A stretch of DNA of 64,000 bases from Leifsonia tongyongensis (GCF_010686705.1 NZ_JAAGWY010000001.1:1591914-1655913), one strand, 5' to 3'; shown: positions 54,993 through 63,928, counted from the first letter of the stretch. The notes: generated by a model from the letters alone, not told the origin. Translations and numbers: made by a program.

Positions 54993-57900
54993 GTGACCGA
55001 TTCACCACACGGTATCCTCGACCGCGGTGACGAAGCGCCGCCGCCGCGGACGCTCCTCGATGTCCTCCGGGCGACGGCCGTCGCGTTTCCCGAAGCTTCT
55101 GCCCTGGAGGATGCCCGCGGCGCCCTCAGCTATCGGGAACTGCTGGCTCGTGTGGTCGCTGTCGCCGGCCGCTTGAATGGTGCCGGGGTGCGCCGGGGTG
55201 ACCGGGTCGGCATCCGGATGCCGTCGGGTTCGCGTGAACTGTACGTGTCGATCCTCGCCGTCATGGCGGCCGGCGCCGCCTATGTTCCTGTCGACGCGGA
55301 CGACCCCCAGGAGCGCGCGGACCTGGTCTTCGGCGAGGCCCTGATCCGCGGCGTGATCGTGGGCGACGGCGACTACCTTCCGACTCCGCACGACGATGAG
55401 CTCGGCGCCCCGGCGGAGGAGGAGGATGTCGCCCTGTTCGCCGGCCAGCCGCCGCATCCGAGCACGTCGACCGTTTCGCTGGTCACTCCGCCGACGCCCG
55501 CCGACGGCGCCTGGATCATTTTCACGTCCGGCTCGACGGGCACGCCGAAGGGTGTCGCCGTGTCGCACCGTTCGGCCGCGGCTTTCGTCGACGCGGAGGC
55601 GCGCCTGTTCCTTCAGGACGAGCCGATCGGGCCGGGCGACCGGGTGCTGGCCGGGCTCTCCGTCGCTTTCGACGCCTCGTGCGAGGAGATGTGGCTGGCG
55701 TGGCGTCATGGCGCGTGCCTCGTACCAGCCCCGCGTTCGCTGGTGCGCAGCGGGATGGACCTCGGTCCGTGGCTGACCACGCACGGCATCACGATCGTGT
55801 CGACGGTGCCGACGCTCGCCGCGCTGTGGCCTGCGGAGTCGCTCGAGAATGTGCGGCTGCTGATCTTCGGGGGTGAGGCCTGCCCGCCCGACCTGGTGGA
55901 CCGTCTCGCCGTCGAGGGCCGCGAGGTGTGGAACACGTACGGTCCGACTGAAGCGACCGTCGTCGCGTGCGCTGCGCTCGTGAAGGCGGGTGAGCCCGTG
56001 CGGATCGGCCTGCCCCTGGACGGCTGGGTGCTCGCGGTCGTCGATCCTGAGGGCAACCCGGTCGCGTCGGGGGAGACCGGCGAACTGATCATCGGCGGTG
56101 TCGGGCTCGCGCGTTATCTCGACCCGGTGAAGGATGCGGAGAAGTACGCTCCGTTCCTGTCGCTCGGCTGGGACCGCGCCTATCGCAGTGGCGACCTGGT
56201 GAGGTTCGACCCGGCCGGGCTTCTCTTCCAGGGTCGCGCGGACGACCAGGTGAAGGTCGGGGGCCGGCGCATCGAGCTCGGCGAGATCGAGAACGCCCTT
56301 CAGAACCTGCCGGGTGTCTCCGGCGCGGCCGCCGCAGTGCGCACGACGGATGCGGGCAATCAGGTTCTGGTCGGCTACCTCGCCGTCGGCGATCCGTCCG
56401 CTTTCGATCGCGGCGCGGCCCTCCTCCGCCTGCGTGAGGAGCTGCCCGCGGCCCTTGTCCCGCTGCTCGCCGTGGTCGGCGACCTGCCGACACGCACCTC
56501 CGGCAAAGTCGACCGGGCGGCGTTGCCGTGGCCGCTTCCCGATCTCGATCCGCATGAGGCGAACCTCGACCCCGCCCTCCGCGAGCTGGCGTCCCAGTGG
56601 CAGGCCGTGCTCGGGCTGCCGGTCTCCGACCCCGCTGACAACTTCTTCGACCTCGGCGGAGGGTCGCTCGCCGCCGCCCAGCTCGTAGCGCGCATCCGCG
56701 TTCGCGATCCCGAGTTCACCGTCGCCGACATCTACGCGCATCCGCGGCTGGGTGCCATGGCCGAGGAGGTCGCGTCGCGCGTCGGCGACCGGTCGACGGG
56801 CGAGTCGACGCACATCGTGCCGCCGACCCCGCGCCGGATGCAGCTGCTGCAGACGCTCCTCGGTGTTCCGTTGTTCGTGCTCAGCGGGTTCCGCTGGCTG
56901 CTCTACCTGCTCACGGCGAGCACCATTCTCAGCTGGTTCGGCGGGTTCGAGGCGCTTCCGACCGCTTCGCCGGGTTTCCTCATCGTCGGCCTCCTCATCT
57001 TCGCGACCCCGTTCGGCCGGATGGCGATCGCGGTCGTCTGCGCGCGCCTCCTGCTGTCGGGGATCAGCGCGGGCGACTATCCGCGCGGCGGCGGCGTGCA
57101 CCTGCGGCTGTGGCTGGCCGAGCAGGTCGCCCATCAGGTGGGCGCGGTGAGCCTGGCCGGCGCCCCCTGGATCTCGTATTACGCCCGTGCTCTCGGCGCG
57201 AGGATCGGCCCGGACGTGGACCTGCACTCGCTGCCTCCGGTCACCGGGATGCTGCGCATCGGAGCCGGCGCGGCCATCGAACCCGAGGTGGACCTCTCGG
57301 GCTATTGGATCGACGGCGACACCCTGCGCATCGGTGCGGTGCGGATCGGCGCGAACAGCACCGTCGGCGCGCGGAGCACGCTGCTTCCCGGTGCTCGTAT
57401 CGGCAAGAATGCGGCGATCGCACCGGGGTCGTCCGTGTTCGGGCGCGTCCCGGCCGGGCAGCTGTGGGCGGGCTCGCCTGCGGCCCGTGAAGGCAAAGCG
57501 GACCAGTGGTGGGATCCCGTGCGCCCGCCGCGACGCACCCGCTGGCTGATCGCGTACGGATCGTCGGCGATCGTCCTCTCTCTGCTTCCGATCGTGGCAT
57601 TCGCCGCCGGCGGTGTGATCGTCGCGGTGGCGATCCGGCATGCGCCGACACTCGCCGACGCCGCCTGGCGTTCGCTCGCAGCCCTGATCCCTGCGACCCT
57701 CGTCTCCGGCGTCATCCTCGCCGGCCTGGTGGTCGTGCTGGTGCGGCTGCTCTCGCTCGGGCTCGCCGAAGGCATCTTCCCCGTCCGCGCTCGCGTCGGC
57801 TGGCAGGTCTGGACGGTCGAGCGCCTGCTCGACCTGGCCAGGACCCTGTTGTTCCCCCTCTACTCGAGCCTGTTCACCCCGGTGTGGCTCCGGATGCTCG

Positions 57901-58955
57901 GGGCGACGGTCGGCCGCGACGTCGAGGCCTCGACCGTCCTCCTGCTTCCGAGCATGACCACGATCCGCGACGGCGCGTTCCTCGCCGACGACACCCTGGT
58001 CGCCTCGTACGAGCTCGGCGGAGGGCGTGTGCGGATCGCCCGGGCGGAGATCGGAACCCGTGCCTTCCTCGGCAACTCCGGGATGGCCGGGGCCGGCCAC
58101 CGCGTGCCTCGCGACGGTCTCGTGGCCGTGCTCTCCGCTGCCCCGCGCAAGTCGAAGCCCGGCTCGTCCTGGCTCGGCTCGCCTCCGGTGCGTCTCCGGC
58201 GGACGGCGGCCACCGCCGACGAGAGCCGCACGTTCGCCCCGCCGACCTATCTCCGCGTCGCGAGGGCACTCTGGGAGCTGTGCCGCATCGTCCCGGTCTT
58301 CGTCACGTGCGCCGTCGGTCTCGGGGTGCTGTTCACGCTGGCGGCGCTCGTCGAGGCGTGGGGGACGCTGGCCGCCGTGCTGCTGAGCGGCGTCGTCATG
58401 CTCGCCGCCGGAGCAGTCGCCGCCGGGGCGAGCACAGTGGGCAAGTGGCTCCTCGTCGGGCGCATCCGTGTGGGTGAGCATCCGCTCTGGTCGTCGTTCG
58501 TGTGGCGCAGCGAAGTGTCCGACACGTTCGTCGAGATGGTGTCGGCGCCCTGGTTCGCCCAGGCGGCAGCGGGCACGCCGGCGCTCGTCTGGTGGCTGCG
58601 CAGTCTCGGTGCGTCGATCGGCCGGGGCGTGTGGTGCGACAGTTACTGGCTGCCCGAGGCCGACCTCGTGACGCTGGGGGACGCATCCACCGTCAATCGC
58701 GGCTGTGTTGTGCAAACCCACCTCTTCCATGATCGAATCATGAGCATGGACACCGTCATCCTCGACGCCGGAGCGACCATCGGGCCGCACAGCGTCATCC
58801 TGCCTGCGGCACGGATCGGCGCCCACGCCACCGTCGGCCCGGCATCGCTCGTGATGCGCGGGGAGTTCGTGCCCGATCGCACACGATGGAGCGGCAACCC
58901 GATCGGCCCGTGGCGCGAAGTCACCATCGCCGACTATCACGCGACGGTGAGCTGA
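54993..58955 (+). CDS. pls: Pls/PosA-family poly-amino-acid synthetase
   Basis: The product is 1320 aa, the same size as epsilon-poly-L-lysine synthetase (about 1319). The adenylation domain spans 1-510 with SGSTGTPKG (179-187), FDASCEEMW (226-234), TYGPTE (315-320) and Lys505. The carrier domain is at about 525-595 with LGGGSL (Ser558 for phosphopantetheine). Six transmembrane helices in three pairs alternate with three soluble domains with hexapeptide-like folds (about 740-850, 970-1070, 1200-1320). There is no thioesterase or condensation domain. This is the A-T-(TM2-C)x3 plan of membrane synthetases making isopeptide polymers outside the cell. The GTG start at 54993 has GGAG upstream. Confidence 0.9.
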   Translation: MTDSPHGILDRGDEAPPPRTLLDVLRATAVAFPEASALEDARGALSYRELLARVVAVAGRLNGAGVRRGDRVGIRMPSGSRELYVSILAVMAAGAAYVPVDADDPQERADLVFGEALIRGVIVGDGDYLPTPHDDELGAPAEEEDVALFAGQPPHPSTSTVSLVTPPTPADGAWIIFTSGSTGTPKGVAVSHRSAAAFVDAEARLFLQDEPIGPGDRVLAGLSVAFDASCEEMWLAWRHGACLVPAPRSLVRSGMDLGPWLTTHGITIVSTVPTLAALWPAESLENVRLLIFGGEACPPDLVDRLAVEGREVWNTYGPTEATVVACAALVKAGEPVRIGLPLDGWVLAVVDPEGNPVASGETGELIIGGVGLARYLDPVKDAEKYAPFLSLGWDRAYRSGDLVRFDPAGLLFQGRADDQVKVGGRRIELGEIENALQNLPGVSGAAAAVRTTDAGNQVLVGYLAVGDPSAFDRGAALLRLREELPAALVPLLAVVGDLPTRTSGKVDRAALPWPLPDLDPHEANLDPALRELASQWQAVLGLPVSDPADNFFDLGGGSLAAAQLVARIRVRDPEFTVADIYAHPRLGAMAEEVASRVGDRSTGESTHIVPPTPRRMQLLQTLLGVPLFVLSGFRWLLYLLTASTILSWFGGFEALPTASPGFLIVGLLIFATPFGRMAIAVVCARLLLSGISAGDYPRGGGVHLRLWLAEQVAHQVGAVSLAGAPWISYYARALGARIGPDVDLHSLPPVTGMLRIGAGAAIEPEVDLSGYWIDGDTLRIGAVRIGANSTVGARSTLLPGARIGKNAAIAPGSSVFGRVPAGQLWAGSPAAREGKADQWWDPVRPPRRTRWLIAYGSSAIVLSLLPIVAFAAGGVIVAVAIRHAPTLADAAWRSLAALIPATLVSGVILAGLVVVLVRLLSLGLAEGIFPVRARVGWQVWTVERLLDLARTLLFPLYSSLFTPVWLRMLGATVGRDVEASTVLLLPSMTTIRDGAFLADDTLVASYELGGGRVRIARAEIGTRAFLGNSGMAGAGHRVPRDGLVAVLSAAPRKSKPGSSWLGSPPVRLRRTAATADESRTFAPPTYLRVARALWELCRIVPVFVTCAVGLGVLFTLAALVEAWGTLAAVLLSGVVMLAAGAVAAGASTVGKWLLVGRIRVGEHPLWSSFVWRSEVSDTFVEMVSAPWFAQAAAGTPALVWWLRSLGASIGRGVWCDSYWLPEADLVTLGDASTVNRGCVVQTHLFHDRIMSMDTVILDAGATIGPHSVILPAARIGAHATVGPASLVMRGEFVPDRTRWSGNPIGPWREVTIADYHATVS

Positions 58956-60295
58956 TGGAGGCTGTCCCTGCGGGCGCCAGGACAGCTGGCGACCCGTACC
59001 TTCCCGAGTCGGGCAACGGTGGCTACCACGTGGTGTCGTACGACCTCGACCTGAAGTACCGCGTCGCCACGAACCGGCTGGACGGCACAGCTGTGATCCG
59101 TGCGACGAGCGTGCAAGGCCTGAGTTCGTTCAGCCTCGACCTCGTCCGCCTGCGGGCGTCGCGCGTGCGCGTGAACGGAAGCAAGAGGACGCGTTTCACG
59201 CAGTCGGCGACCAAGCTCACGGTCAGGCCGGATGAGCCGATCGGCCTGGGCGAGCTGTTCACGGTCGAGATCGAATACTCGGGATCACCCGCACCGCGAC
59301 GAAGCCCATGGGGTCTCGTCGGGTGGGAGGAACTGACCGACGGAGTCATCGTCGCGTCGCAGCCGTCCGGCGCGCCGACGTGGTTCCCCTGCAACGACCA
59401 CCCGGCGGACAAGGCCAGCTACCGCATCCGCGTGACCTGCGAGCAGGCGTACACCGTGCTCGCCAACGGGGTGCTGTTCGAGCACACCATCTCTGCCGGC
59501 CGCGGCACCTGGTCGTTCGAACAGCCGGAGCCCACGTCGACCTACCTCGCGACCGTCCAGATCGGGCGGTACGCGAGCACCCGGCGCGATCTCGCAGGCA
59601 TCCCGGGCGTGGTGGCGTATGCGCCCGAAGTCGAGGCGAGGGTGCGCGCCGACTTCGATCCGCTCGAGCGCATGATGAGCTATTTCATCGAAGCTTTCGG
59701 ACCGTACCCGTTCGCCGACTACAGCGTCGTCGTCACGGCCGACGACCTGGAGATCCCGCTCGAAGCGCAGGGCGTCGCGATCTTCGGGGCGAACCATGCC
59801 GATGGTCGGGGCGGCTCGGAGCGGCTTATCGCCCACGAGCTGGCACACCAGTGGTTCGGCAACAGCGTGGGCATCGCGGCATGGAAGCACATCTGGCTCA
59901 ACGAGGGTTTCGCCTGCTACGCCGAATGGCTCTGGTCGGAGCATTCGGGCAGGCAGAGTGCGGACGAACTGGCACGCGGCTACCACGCCGGCCTGCGTTC
60001 GCTGCCGCAGGACATCCTCGTCGGCGACCCAGGGCCGAGCCTCATGTTTGACGACCGCGTCTACAAGCGAGGCGCCCTCACGTTGCACGCCCTGCGAGTG
60101 ACACTCGGCGACGAGAGCTTCTTCGGGCTCCTGAAGGCGTGGACCGCATCGCGACGCCACGCGACGGCGACAACCGACAACTTCCGCACGCTGGCCGAGG
60201 CGCATTCCGGTCTCGACCTCGCCCGGTTCTTCGACCACTGGCTGTTCGCCCACCGGCTTCCGCGCCTGCCCCGCACCGCCAGGGTCAGGTCTTGA
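58955..60295 (+). CDS. M1 family zinc aminopeptidase (Pld-like)
   Basis: The product is 446 aa and its ATG overlaps the synthetase TGA by 1 bp, so the two are coupled. The zinc site is HEXXH-X18-E (His294, His298, Glu317: HELAHQWFG...LNEGFACYAEW). The usual GAMEN exopeptidase motif is replaced by LEAQGVAIFG. M1 members of this type next to Pls are known as polymer-degrading aminopeptidases (Pld) in epsilon-poly-lysine streptomycetes (family knowledge). It is much shorter than PepN (about 870). It ends 11 bp inside the convergent Sfp-type gene. Confidence 0.9.
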   Translation: MEAVPAGARTAGDPYLPESGNGGYHVVSYDLDLKYRVATNRLDGTAVIRATSVQGLSSFSLDLVRLRASRVRVNGSKRTRFTQSATKLTVRPDEPIGLGELFTVEIEYSGSPAPRRSPWGLVGWEELTDGVIVASQPSGAPTWFPCNDHPADKASYRIRVTCEQAYTVLANGVLFEHTISAGRGTWSFEQPEPTSTYLATVQIGRYASTRRDLAGIPGVVAYAPEVEARVRADFDPLERMMSYFIEAFGPYPFADYSVVVTADDLEIPLEAQGVAIFGANHADGRGGSERLIAHELAHQWFGNSVGIAAWKHIWLNEGFACYAEWLWSEHSGRQSADELARGYHAGLRSLPQDILVGDPGPSLMFDDRVYKRGALTLHALRVTLGDESFFGLLKAWTASRRHATATTDNFRTLAEAHSGLDLARFFDHWLFAHRLPRLPRTARVRS

Positions 60296-60992
60296 CGGCG
60301 ACGCTCGCGGTGAAGCCGGGACCGAGGTCGATCGACGCCAGCGCGTAGTGGGGGCTTGCCTCGTCGCCGTCGATCCAGGCGTCGACCGTGTCCCCGGTCG
60401 CGTCTCCGGCGCGGATGCGAACCCGGCCCGGGTCGACCCGCAGTCCGCGTCCGTCGGCTTTCAGCACCGCTTCGACGCGGGTCCAGTGTTCGAGGGGATC
60501 GTCACCGGATGCGCCGGCCACCGCTGCGATCGCGTCGTCACGCTCGGGCGCGTGTGCAGCATCCGCCCGCTCGACGTCGACGCCCACGGGGTTTTCCCAC
60601 GCCGCAGCGGCCGCGACGACGGCTCCGCTGTGCGCTAGCGAGAGCTGCAGCGGGGTCGCAGCCGCAGGCGACACCACGGTCGGGCGGCCGTGCGGCCCGC
60701 CGCAGACGGGGCATCGTGCCTCGATCGTGACGTCGGTCGGTTCCACCGCAGCGATCGCTGCGACGAGCTCGCGGAGGAGCGATCGGCCTGCCAGGAAGCT
60801 GCGCGCGGCGTGCGGACGAAGCGTCTCGTACCGGGCGAACTCGAACGGGGTGAGGAGGGAGCGTGCGTAACCGGCATCCGGCTCTGCGTGTTCGCCGGCC
60901 GGCGGGCCATCAGCGTCCTGCGCGAGGTCTGCCCAGCGCACCACCACGGGGATTCCCGCGAGGGTATGCGCATCCGGTCTCGTGTCGCCCAC
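60285..60992 (-). CDS. 4'-phosphopantetheinyl transferase (Sfp-type)
   Basis: The 235-aa product has the core motifs PVGVDVERAD (Mg2+/CoA) and LEHWTRVEAVLKADGRGL (W-x-x-x-E-A-x-x-K), plus an N-terminal VRWADLA and ARSFLAGRSLLRELVA region as in Sfp/PptT proteins. It attaches phosphopantetheine to carrier-domain serines and is the obvious partner of the Pls carrier at Ser558. Its gene converges on and overlaps the aminopeptidase gene by 11 bp. Confidence 0.88.
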   Translation of the reverse strand: MGDTRPDAHTLAGIPVVVRWADLAQDADGPPAGEHAEPDAGYARSLLTPFEFARYETLRPHAARSFLAGRSLLRELVAAIAAVEPTDVTIEARCPVCGGPHGRPTVVSPAAATPLQLSLAHSGAVVAAAAAWENPVGVDVERADAAHAPERDDAIAAVAGASGDDPLEHWTRVEAVLKADGRGLRVDPGRVRIRAGDATGDTVDAWIDGDEASPHYALASIDLGPGFTASVAVKT

Positions 60993-61001
60993 TCGGTCGA
61001 T

Positions 61002-61247
61002 CTACGCGCTCGCCGTCAGCTCGTCGCGGAGGCGGGCCTTCGCGCGGTGCTCGACGAGCACCGGAATGTAGTCGCGGATCGGTTTGCCGTCCAGCGCCTC
61101 ACGCTCGCTCTGGACGATCTCGTCGATGCGGCTCCGTGGAACCGAGGGGAAGCGCTCCGCAAGACGATCGGCCACCTCGCTGACGGCCTTGTCCTCATCA
61201 AGATCGTTCACACTCACAAACGAGAGTGTGGAACTGCGGGCATCCAC
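61002..61247 (-). CDS. Three-helix-bundle dimerisation-domain protein
   Basis: The 81-aa protein is mostly helical (VADRLAERFPSVPRSRIDEIV, IRDYIPVLVEHRAKARLRDEL), which matches the small actinobacterial three-helix-bundle dimerisation family. Many members are DNA-associated or regulatory; the role is unknown. It lies 9 bp upstream of the transferase gene on the same strand, so they form an operon. Confidence 0.75.
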   Translation of the reverse strand: MDARSSTLSFVSVNDLDEDKAVSEVADRLAERFPSVPRSRIDEIVQSEREALDGKPIRDYIPVLVEHRAKARLRDELTASA

Positions 61248-61334
61248 TTGTCAATGCATTCCGAGACGTCCATGCGCGGCGCGTCGCCTGCTAGCGTGAG
61301 CACACCACGGTGGTCGACGAGGAGGCACGGAGCA

Positions 61335-61658
61335 GTGACGACGGATGCTGCAGCACAGGCGTACAACAGCCTGACGATCGAGATGGCCGAAGACGAGGAC
61401 TACGACGTCGAGATCGCCGCCGACGGCCTTCTCGTGCGCGGCAGGCTCTTCGCGTTCCTCGAGGGCGACGACCTGGTCGTCGAGCTGCCCGAGGCGCGAG
61501 CGAGAGACCTCAAGGCGCGTGGCGTCGCGTTCGCGTTCCGCGCGGCCGGGCGTCCCTCGAGGGACTGGGTCCGCGTGAGTGATCGTCAGCTATGGCCGGA
61601 ACTCGCACGCGAGGCGCATACCTTCGTCGGCGAACCGGCCGTCGGCGGCGAATCCTGA
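61335..61658 (+). CDS. Hypothetical protein, 107 aa
   Basis: The GTG at 61335 has GGAGG 9 nt upstream. The protein has IEMAEDEDYDVEIAADGLLVRGRLFAFLEGDDLVVELPEARARDLKARGVAF and DWVRVSDRQLWPELAREA, the shape of MmcQ/YjbR- or TfoX-like small luciferase-neighbour proteins, though I cannot place it firmly. It is followed after 14 bp by the YhhN gene. Confidence 0.55.
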   Translation: MTTDAAAQAYNSLTIEMAEDEDYDVEIAADGLLVRGRLFAFLEGDDLVVELPEARARDLKARGVAFAFRAAGRPSRDWVRVSDRQLWPELAREAHTFVGEPAVGGES

Positions 61659-61672
61659 ACGGGTCGCACGGC

Positions 61673-62365
61673 GTGATCATCCGGCCGGTGCCGGCGTTCA
61701 CGCCCTTCATCGTCGTCAGCCTCGTGCAGGTGATCGCGATCGCCGCAGGCGCAGCTGCGCTGGTGCAGGTCACGAAGCCCCTCCTGATGCCGGCGCTCGC
61801 CGTCGCCGTCCTGCTCGCTCGCCTTGGAAAGAGGTTCACCCTCGCAGTGGGCCTCCTGCTTCTCGCGATCGGCCTGTCCTGGGCGGGCGACCTCGCCCTG
61901 ATGCTGCCCGGCGACCTGTGGTTCGTCGTCGGCCTGGGCTCGTTCCTGCTCGCGCACGTCGCCTACCTGGTGCTGTTCGTCCGCATCGGCGGGTTCGGCC
62001 GGCCGCGCGCCTGGGCGATCGTCTACGCCGTCTGGTTCGTCGTGTTCCTGGCGGTGCTCATCCCGGGCCTCGGCTCACTGGTGGTGCCCGTCGTGCTCTA
62101 CGGACTCGTACTCGGTGCCATGGCGACGGCCGCCACACGCGTGTCCGCGCTGGTCGCGGCAGGCGCGGCGGTCTTCGTCGTCTCCGACAGCATCCTCGCG
62201 CTTTCGCGGTTCCTTCCCGCCGTGGTGATCCCGGGGCACGACGTGCTCACGATGCTCACCTACTGCGTCGGGCAGGGCCTGATCGCCGCGGGTGTGCTCG
62301 CGGTCATCGGCCGCGCGGGATCGGAGGAGGCCCGGCCCGAAAGTTCACGCGCTCGCGCGGCGTGA
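61673..62365 (+). CDS. Lysoplasmalogenase/YhhN family membrane protein
   Basis: The product is 230 aa with eight helices. VTKPLLMPALAVAVLLA, LLAIGLSWAGDLALML, FVVGLGSFLLAHVAYLVLFVR and VSDSILALSRFLP are the YhhN/TMEM86 blocks; conserved Asp and Lys residues fit the family. It hydrolyses lysoplasmalogens in other organisms; the substrate here is unknown. The GTG at 61673 lacks a strong ribosome-binding site. Its 3' end overlaps the GNAT gene by 21 bp. Confidence 0.85.
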   Translation: MIIRPVPAFTPFIVVSLVQVIAIAAGAAALVQVTKPLLMPALAVAVLLARLGKRFTLAVGLLLLAIGLSWAGDLALMLPGDLWFVVGLGSFLLAHVAYLVLFVRIGGFGRPRAWAIVYAVWFVVFLAVLIPGLGSLVVPVVLYGLVLGAMATAATRVSALVAAGAAVFVVSDSILALSRFLPAVVIPGHDVLTMLTYCVGQGLIAAGVLAVIGRAGSEEARPESSRARAA

Positions 62366-62641
62366 GAGCAGTTCGCTGCGCTCCGGGTGCTTCTCGAACC
62401 ACTCGGCCACATACCAGCACATCGGAACGATGCGGTAGCTCGTGCTCGCCTCGACATCGTCGACCGCGAACGTGACAAGCTCCGCAGCGAGACCGTGCCC
62501 GCGGAAATGGGGCGCCGTGTACGCCCGCCTCATCGACATCGCGCTGCCCAACACCGAGTAGTCGAGCACCCCGGCGAGCTCGCCGTCGATGTGCACGGCG
62601 TAGCGGTTCGCATCCGGCTCATGCGTGAATTCCTTCGCCAT
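62345..62641 (-). CDS. GNAT-like N-acetyltransferase (YidJ type)
   Basis: The short 98-aa protein from the ATG at 62641 has YAVHIDGELAGVLDYSVLGSAMSMRRAYTAPHFRGHGLAAELVTFAVDDVEASTSYRIVPMCWYVAEWFEKHPE. The RGHGLA loop and the CxYVxEWFxxHPE end are the hallmarks of small YidJ/Gcn5-like GNATs. It converges on the YhhN gene. Confidence 0.85.
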   Translation of the reverse strand: MAKEFTHEPDANRYAVHIDGELAGVLDYSVLGSAMSMRRAYTAPHFRGHGLAAELVTFAVDDVEASTSYRIVPMCWYVAEWFEKHPERSELLSRRASA

Positions 62642-62801
62642 GAGCACAGCCTACGTCTGGTGTGGGGCCATGGCCCCGCGCGTTCGCCCAGAGTATGGTT
62701 GGCCGTGTGGGAAACCCGACCCGCACCTCGGTTCCGCACTGCACAGCGCAGCGCCACAGCAGGCAGCAGCGTGTCGAACGCCGTAGAACCGTGGAGGTAC
62801 C

Positions 62802-63581
62802 GTGACCATCGAGTCGCACTCGCCCAGCCTTTCCCCCGTGCATGAAGCGCTGCTCGCGCAGGTGCCTGTCAGGGAGCACACGTTCATCGAGACCGAGGAC
62901 GTCCTGTACGAACATGAGGGCCTCGAGCTCGAGGGGTATCTGGCGCGCGATTCGCAGGCCGACGACCGCCGGCCGGCGGTGCTCATCCTGCACGACTGGA
63001 CCGGAGTGGGGGACAACGTGCGGATGCGCGCCCAGATGCTCGCACGCCTCGGTTATGTCGCGTTCGCCGCAGACCTGTACGGCGCGGGTGTGCGCCCGAC
63101 CGGGGATGCGGCCTCGGCCGAAGCGGGCAAGTTCTACCGTGACCTTCCGCTGCTGCGCTCCCGGGTCGGGGCCGGCTTCACATACCTGTTGCAGCATGCG
63201 GCCGTCGACCCTGCCCGCCTGGCCGTCATCGGATACTGTTTCGGCGGCACAGCGGCGCTCGAATTCGCTCGCACAGGGGCTCCCGCGCGAGGCGTGGTGT
63301 CGTTCCACGGAGGGCTGGTCACGCACGACCCGAGTGACGCAGGTGCAATTGCGGCGTCGCTGATGATCCTCACCGGCGCGTCCGACCCGGTGGTCCCGGA
63401 CGAAGCGATCGCTGCGTTCAAGGATGAACTGCGTGCGGCACCGCACGTCGACTGGCAGGTGACGAGCTATAGCGGGGCGCCGCACGCGTTCACCATTCCC
63501 GGGTCGGACCGGTACCGGCCCGTGGCGGATGCCCGCAGCTGGCGCGCGCTCGTGTGCTTCCTCGACGAGGTGTTCGCGTAG
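62802..63581 (+). CDS. Dienelactone hydrolase family protein
   Basis: The 259-aa alpha/beta hydrolase has a catalytic triad of Cys146 (IGYCFGG), Asp195 (GASDPVVP) and His228 (SGAPHAFT). The HDWTGVGDNVR block near residue 65 is typical of dienelactone hydrolases. Such enzymes open cyclic lactones or small esters. The start is the GTG at 62802 with GGAGG 4 nt upstream. A long perfect palindrome follows. Confidence 0.9.
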   Translation: MTIESHSPSLSPVHEALLAQVPVREHTFIETEDVLYEHEGLELEGYLARDSQADDRRPAVLILHDWTGVGDNVRMRAQMLARLGYVAFAADLYGAGVRPTGDAASAEAGKFYRDLPLLRSRVGAGFTYLLQHAAVDPARLAVIGYCFGGTAALEFARTGAPARGVVSFHGGLVTHDPSDAGAIAASLMILTGASDPVVPDEAIAAFKDELRAAPHVDWQVTSYSGAPHAFTIPGSDRYRPVADARSWRALVCFLDEVFA

Positions 63582-63610
63582 GAAGGTGGCGGCGGCCGCT
63601 CGATCGGCGT

Positions 63611-63676
63611 CGCCGCACTACTTTCTTCCCAGCGCACCACGTAGACCTAGTGCGCTGGGAAGAATCACGTGCGGCG
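63611..63676. repeat. GTGCGCT hairpin family, copy F (best preserved)
   Basis: The outer pair is CGCCGCAC (63611-63618) / GTGCGGCG (63669-63676). The inner perfect 15-bp pair is TTCTTCCCAGCGCAC (63623-63637) / GTGCGCTGGGAAGAA (63650-63664) with a 12-nt loop. It lies between the dienelactone hydrolase stop and the tRNA promoter. Confidence 0.95.
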
Positions 63677-63705
63677 ACCGCGGCCCGATCGCACTCAAGC
63701 CCCAA

Positions 63706-63735
63706 TTGGCGGCGCTCGACGCCATCATGTAGTCT
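63706..63735 (+). promoter_or_regulatory. Probable tRNA promoter
   Basis: TTGGCG (63706-63711) and TAGTCT (63730-63735) are 18 nt apart and lie about 70 nt upstream of the tRNA. Confidence 0.5.
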
Positions 63736-63803
63736 CTAACGTGGCTTGCGAGCGGTTCCCGCCCGCGGCCGGCGTGTTCCAGGCCTCGCCTGACACGCAA
63801 ACT

Positions 63804-63876
63804 GCGCCCGTAGCTCAACGGATAGAGCATCTGACTACGGATCAGAAGGTTGGGGGTTCGAATCCCTCCGGGCGCA
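63804..63876 (+). tRNA. tRNA-Arg (anticodon ACG)
   Basis: The acceptor GCGCCCG pairs with CGGGCGC (63869-63875), the discriminator base is A, the D-arm is AGCTC...GAGC, the anticodon stem-loop TCTGA-CTACGGA-TCAGA has the anticodon ACG, and the T-arm holds GGTTCGAATCC. CCA is not encoded. The length is 73 nt. Confidence 0.97.
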
Positions 63877-63884
63877 CTTTGTGA

Positions 63885-63928
63885 TGAGTCGGGACATAGG
63901 TCTCACCTGAGTCGCGACTTAGGTCTCA
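63885..63928. repeat. 21-bp near-identical direct repeats (probable IS end)
   Basis: TGAGTCGGGACATAGGTCTCA (63885-63905) and TGAGTCGCGACTTAGGTCTCA (63908-63928) differ at two positions and are 23 bp apart. They lie between the tRNA and a transposase-like tail, where the terminal repeats of an IS481-like element would be. Confidence 0.6.

Noticed and set aside
55002..58940. 1312-aa open frame on the minus strand, antisense to pls
   Set aside because: It is Arg/Asp/Gly/His-rich without any domain and mirrors the codon bias of the + strand gene, a typical high-GC shadow.
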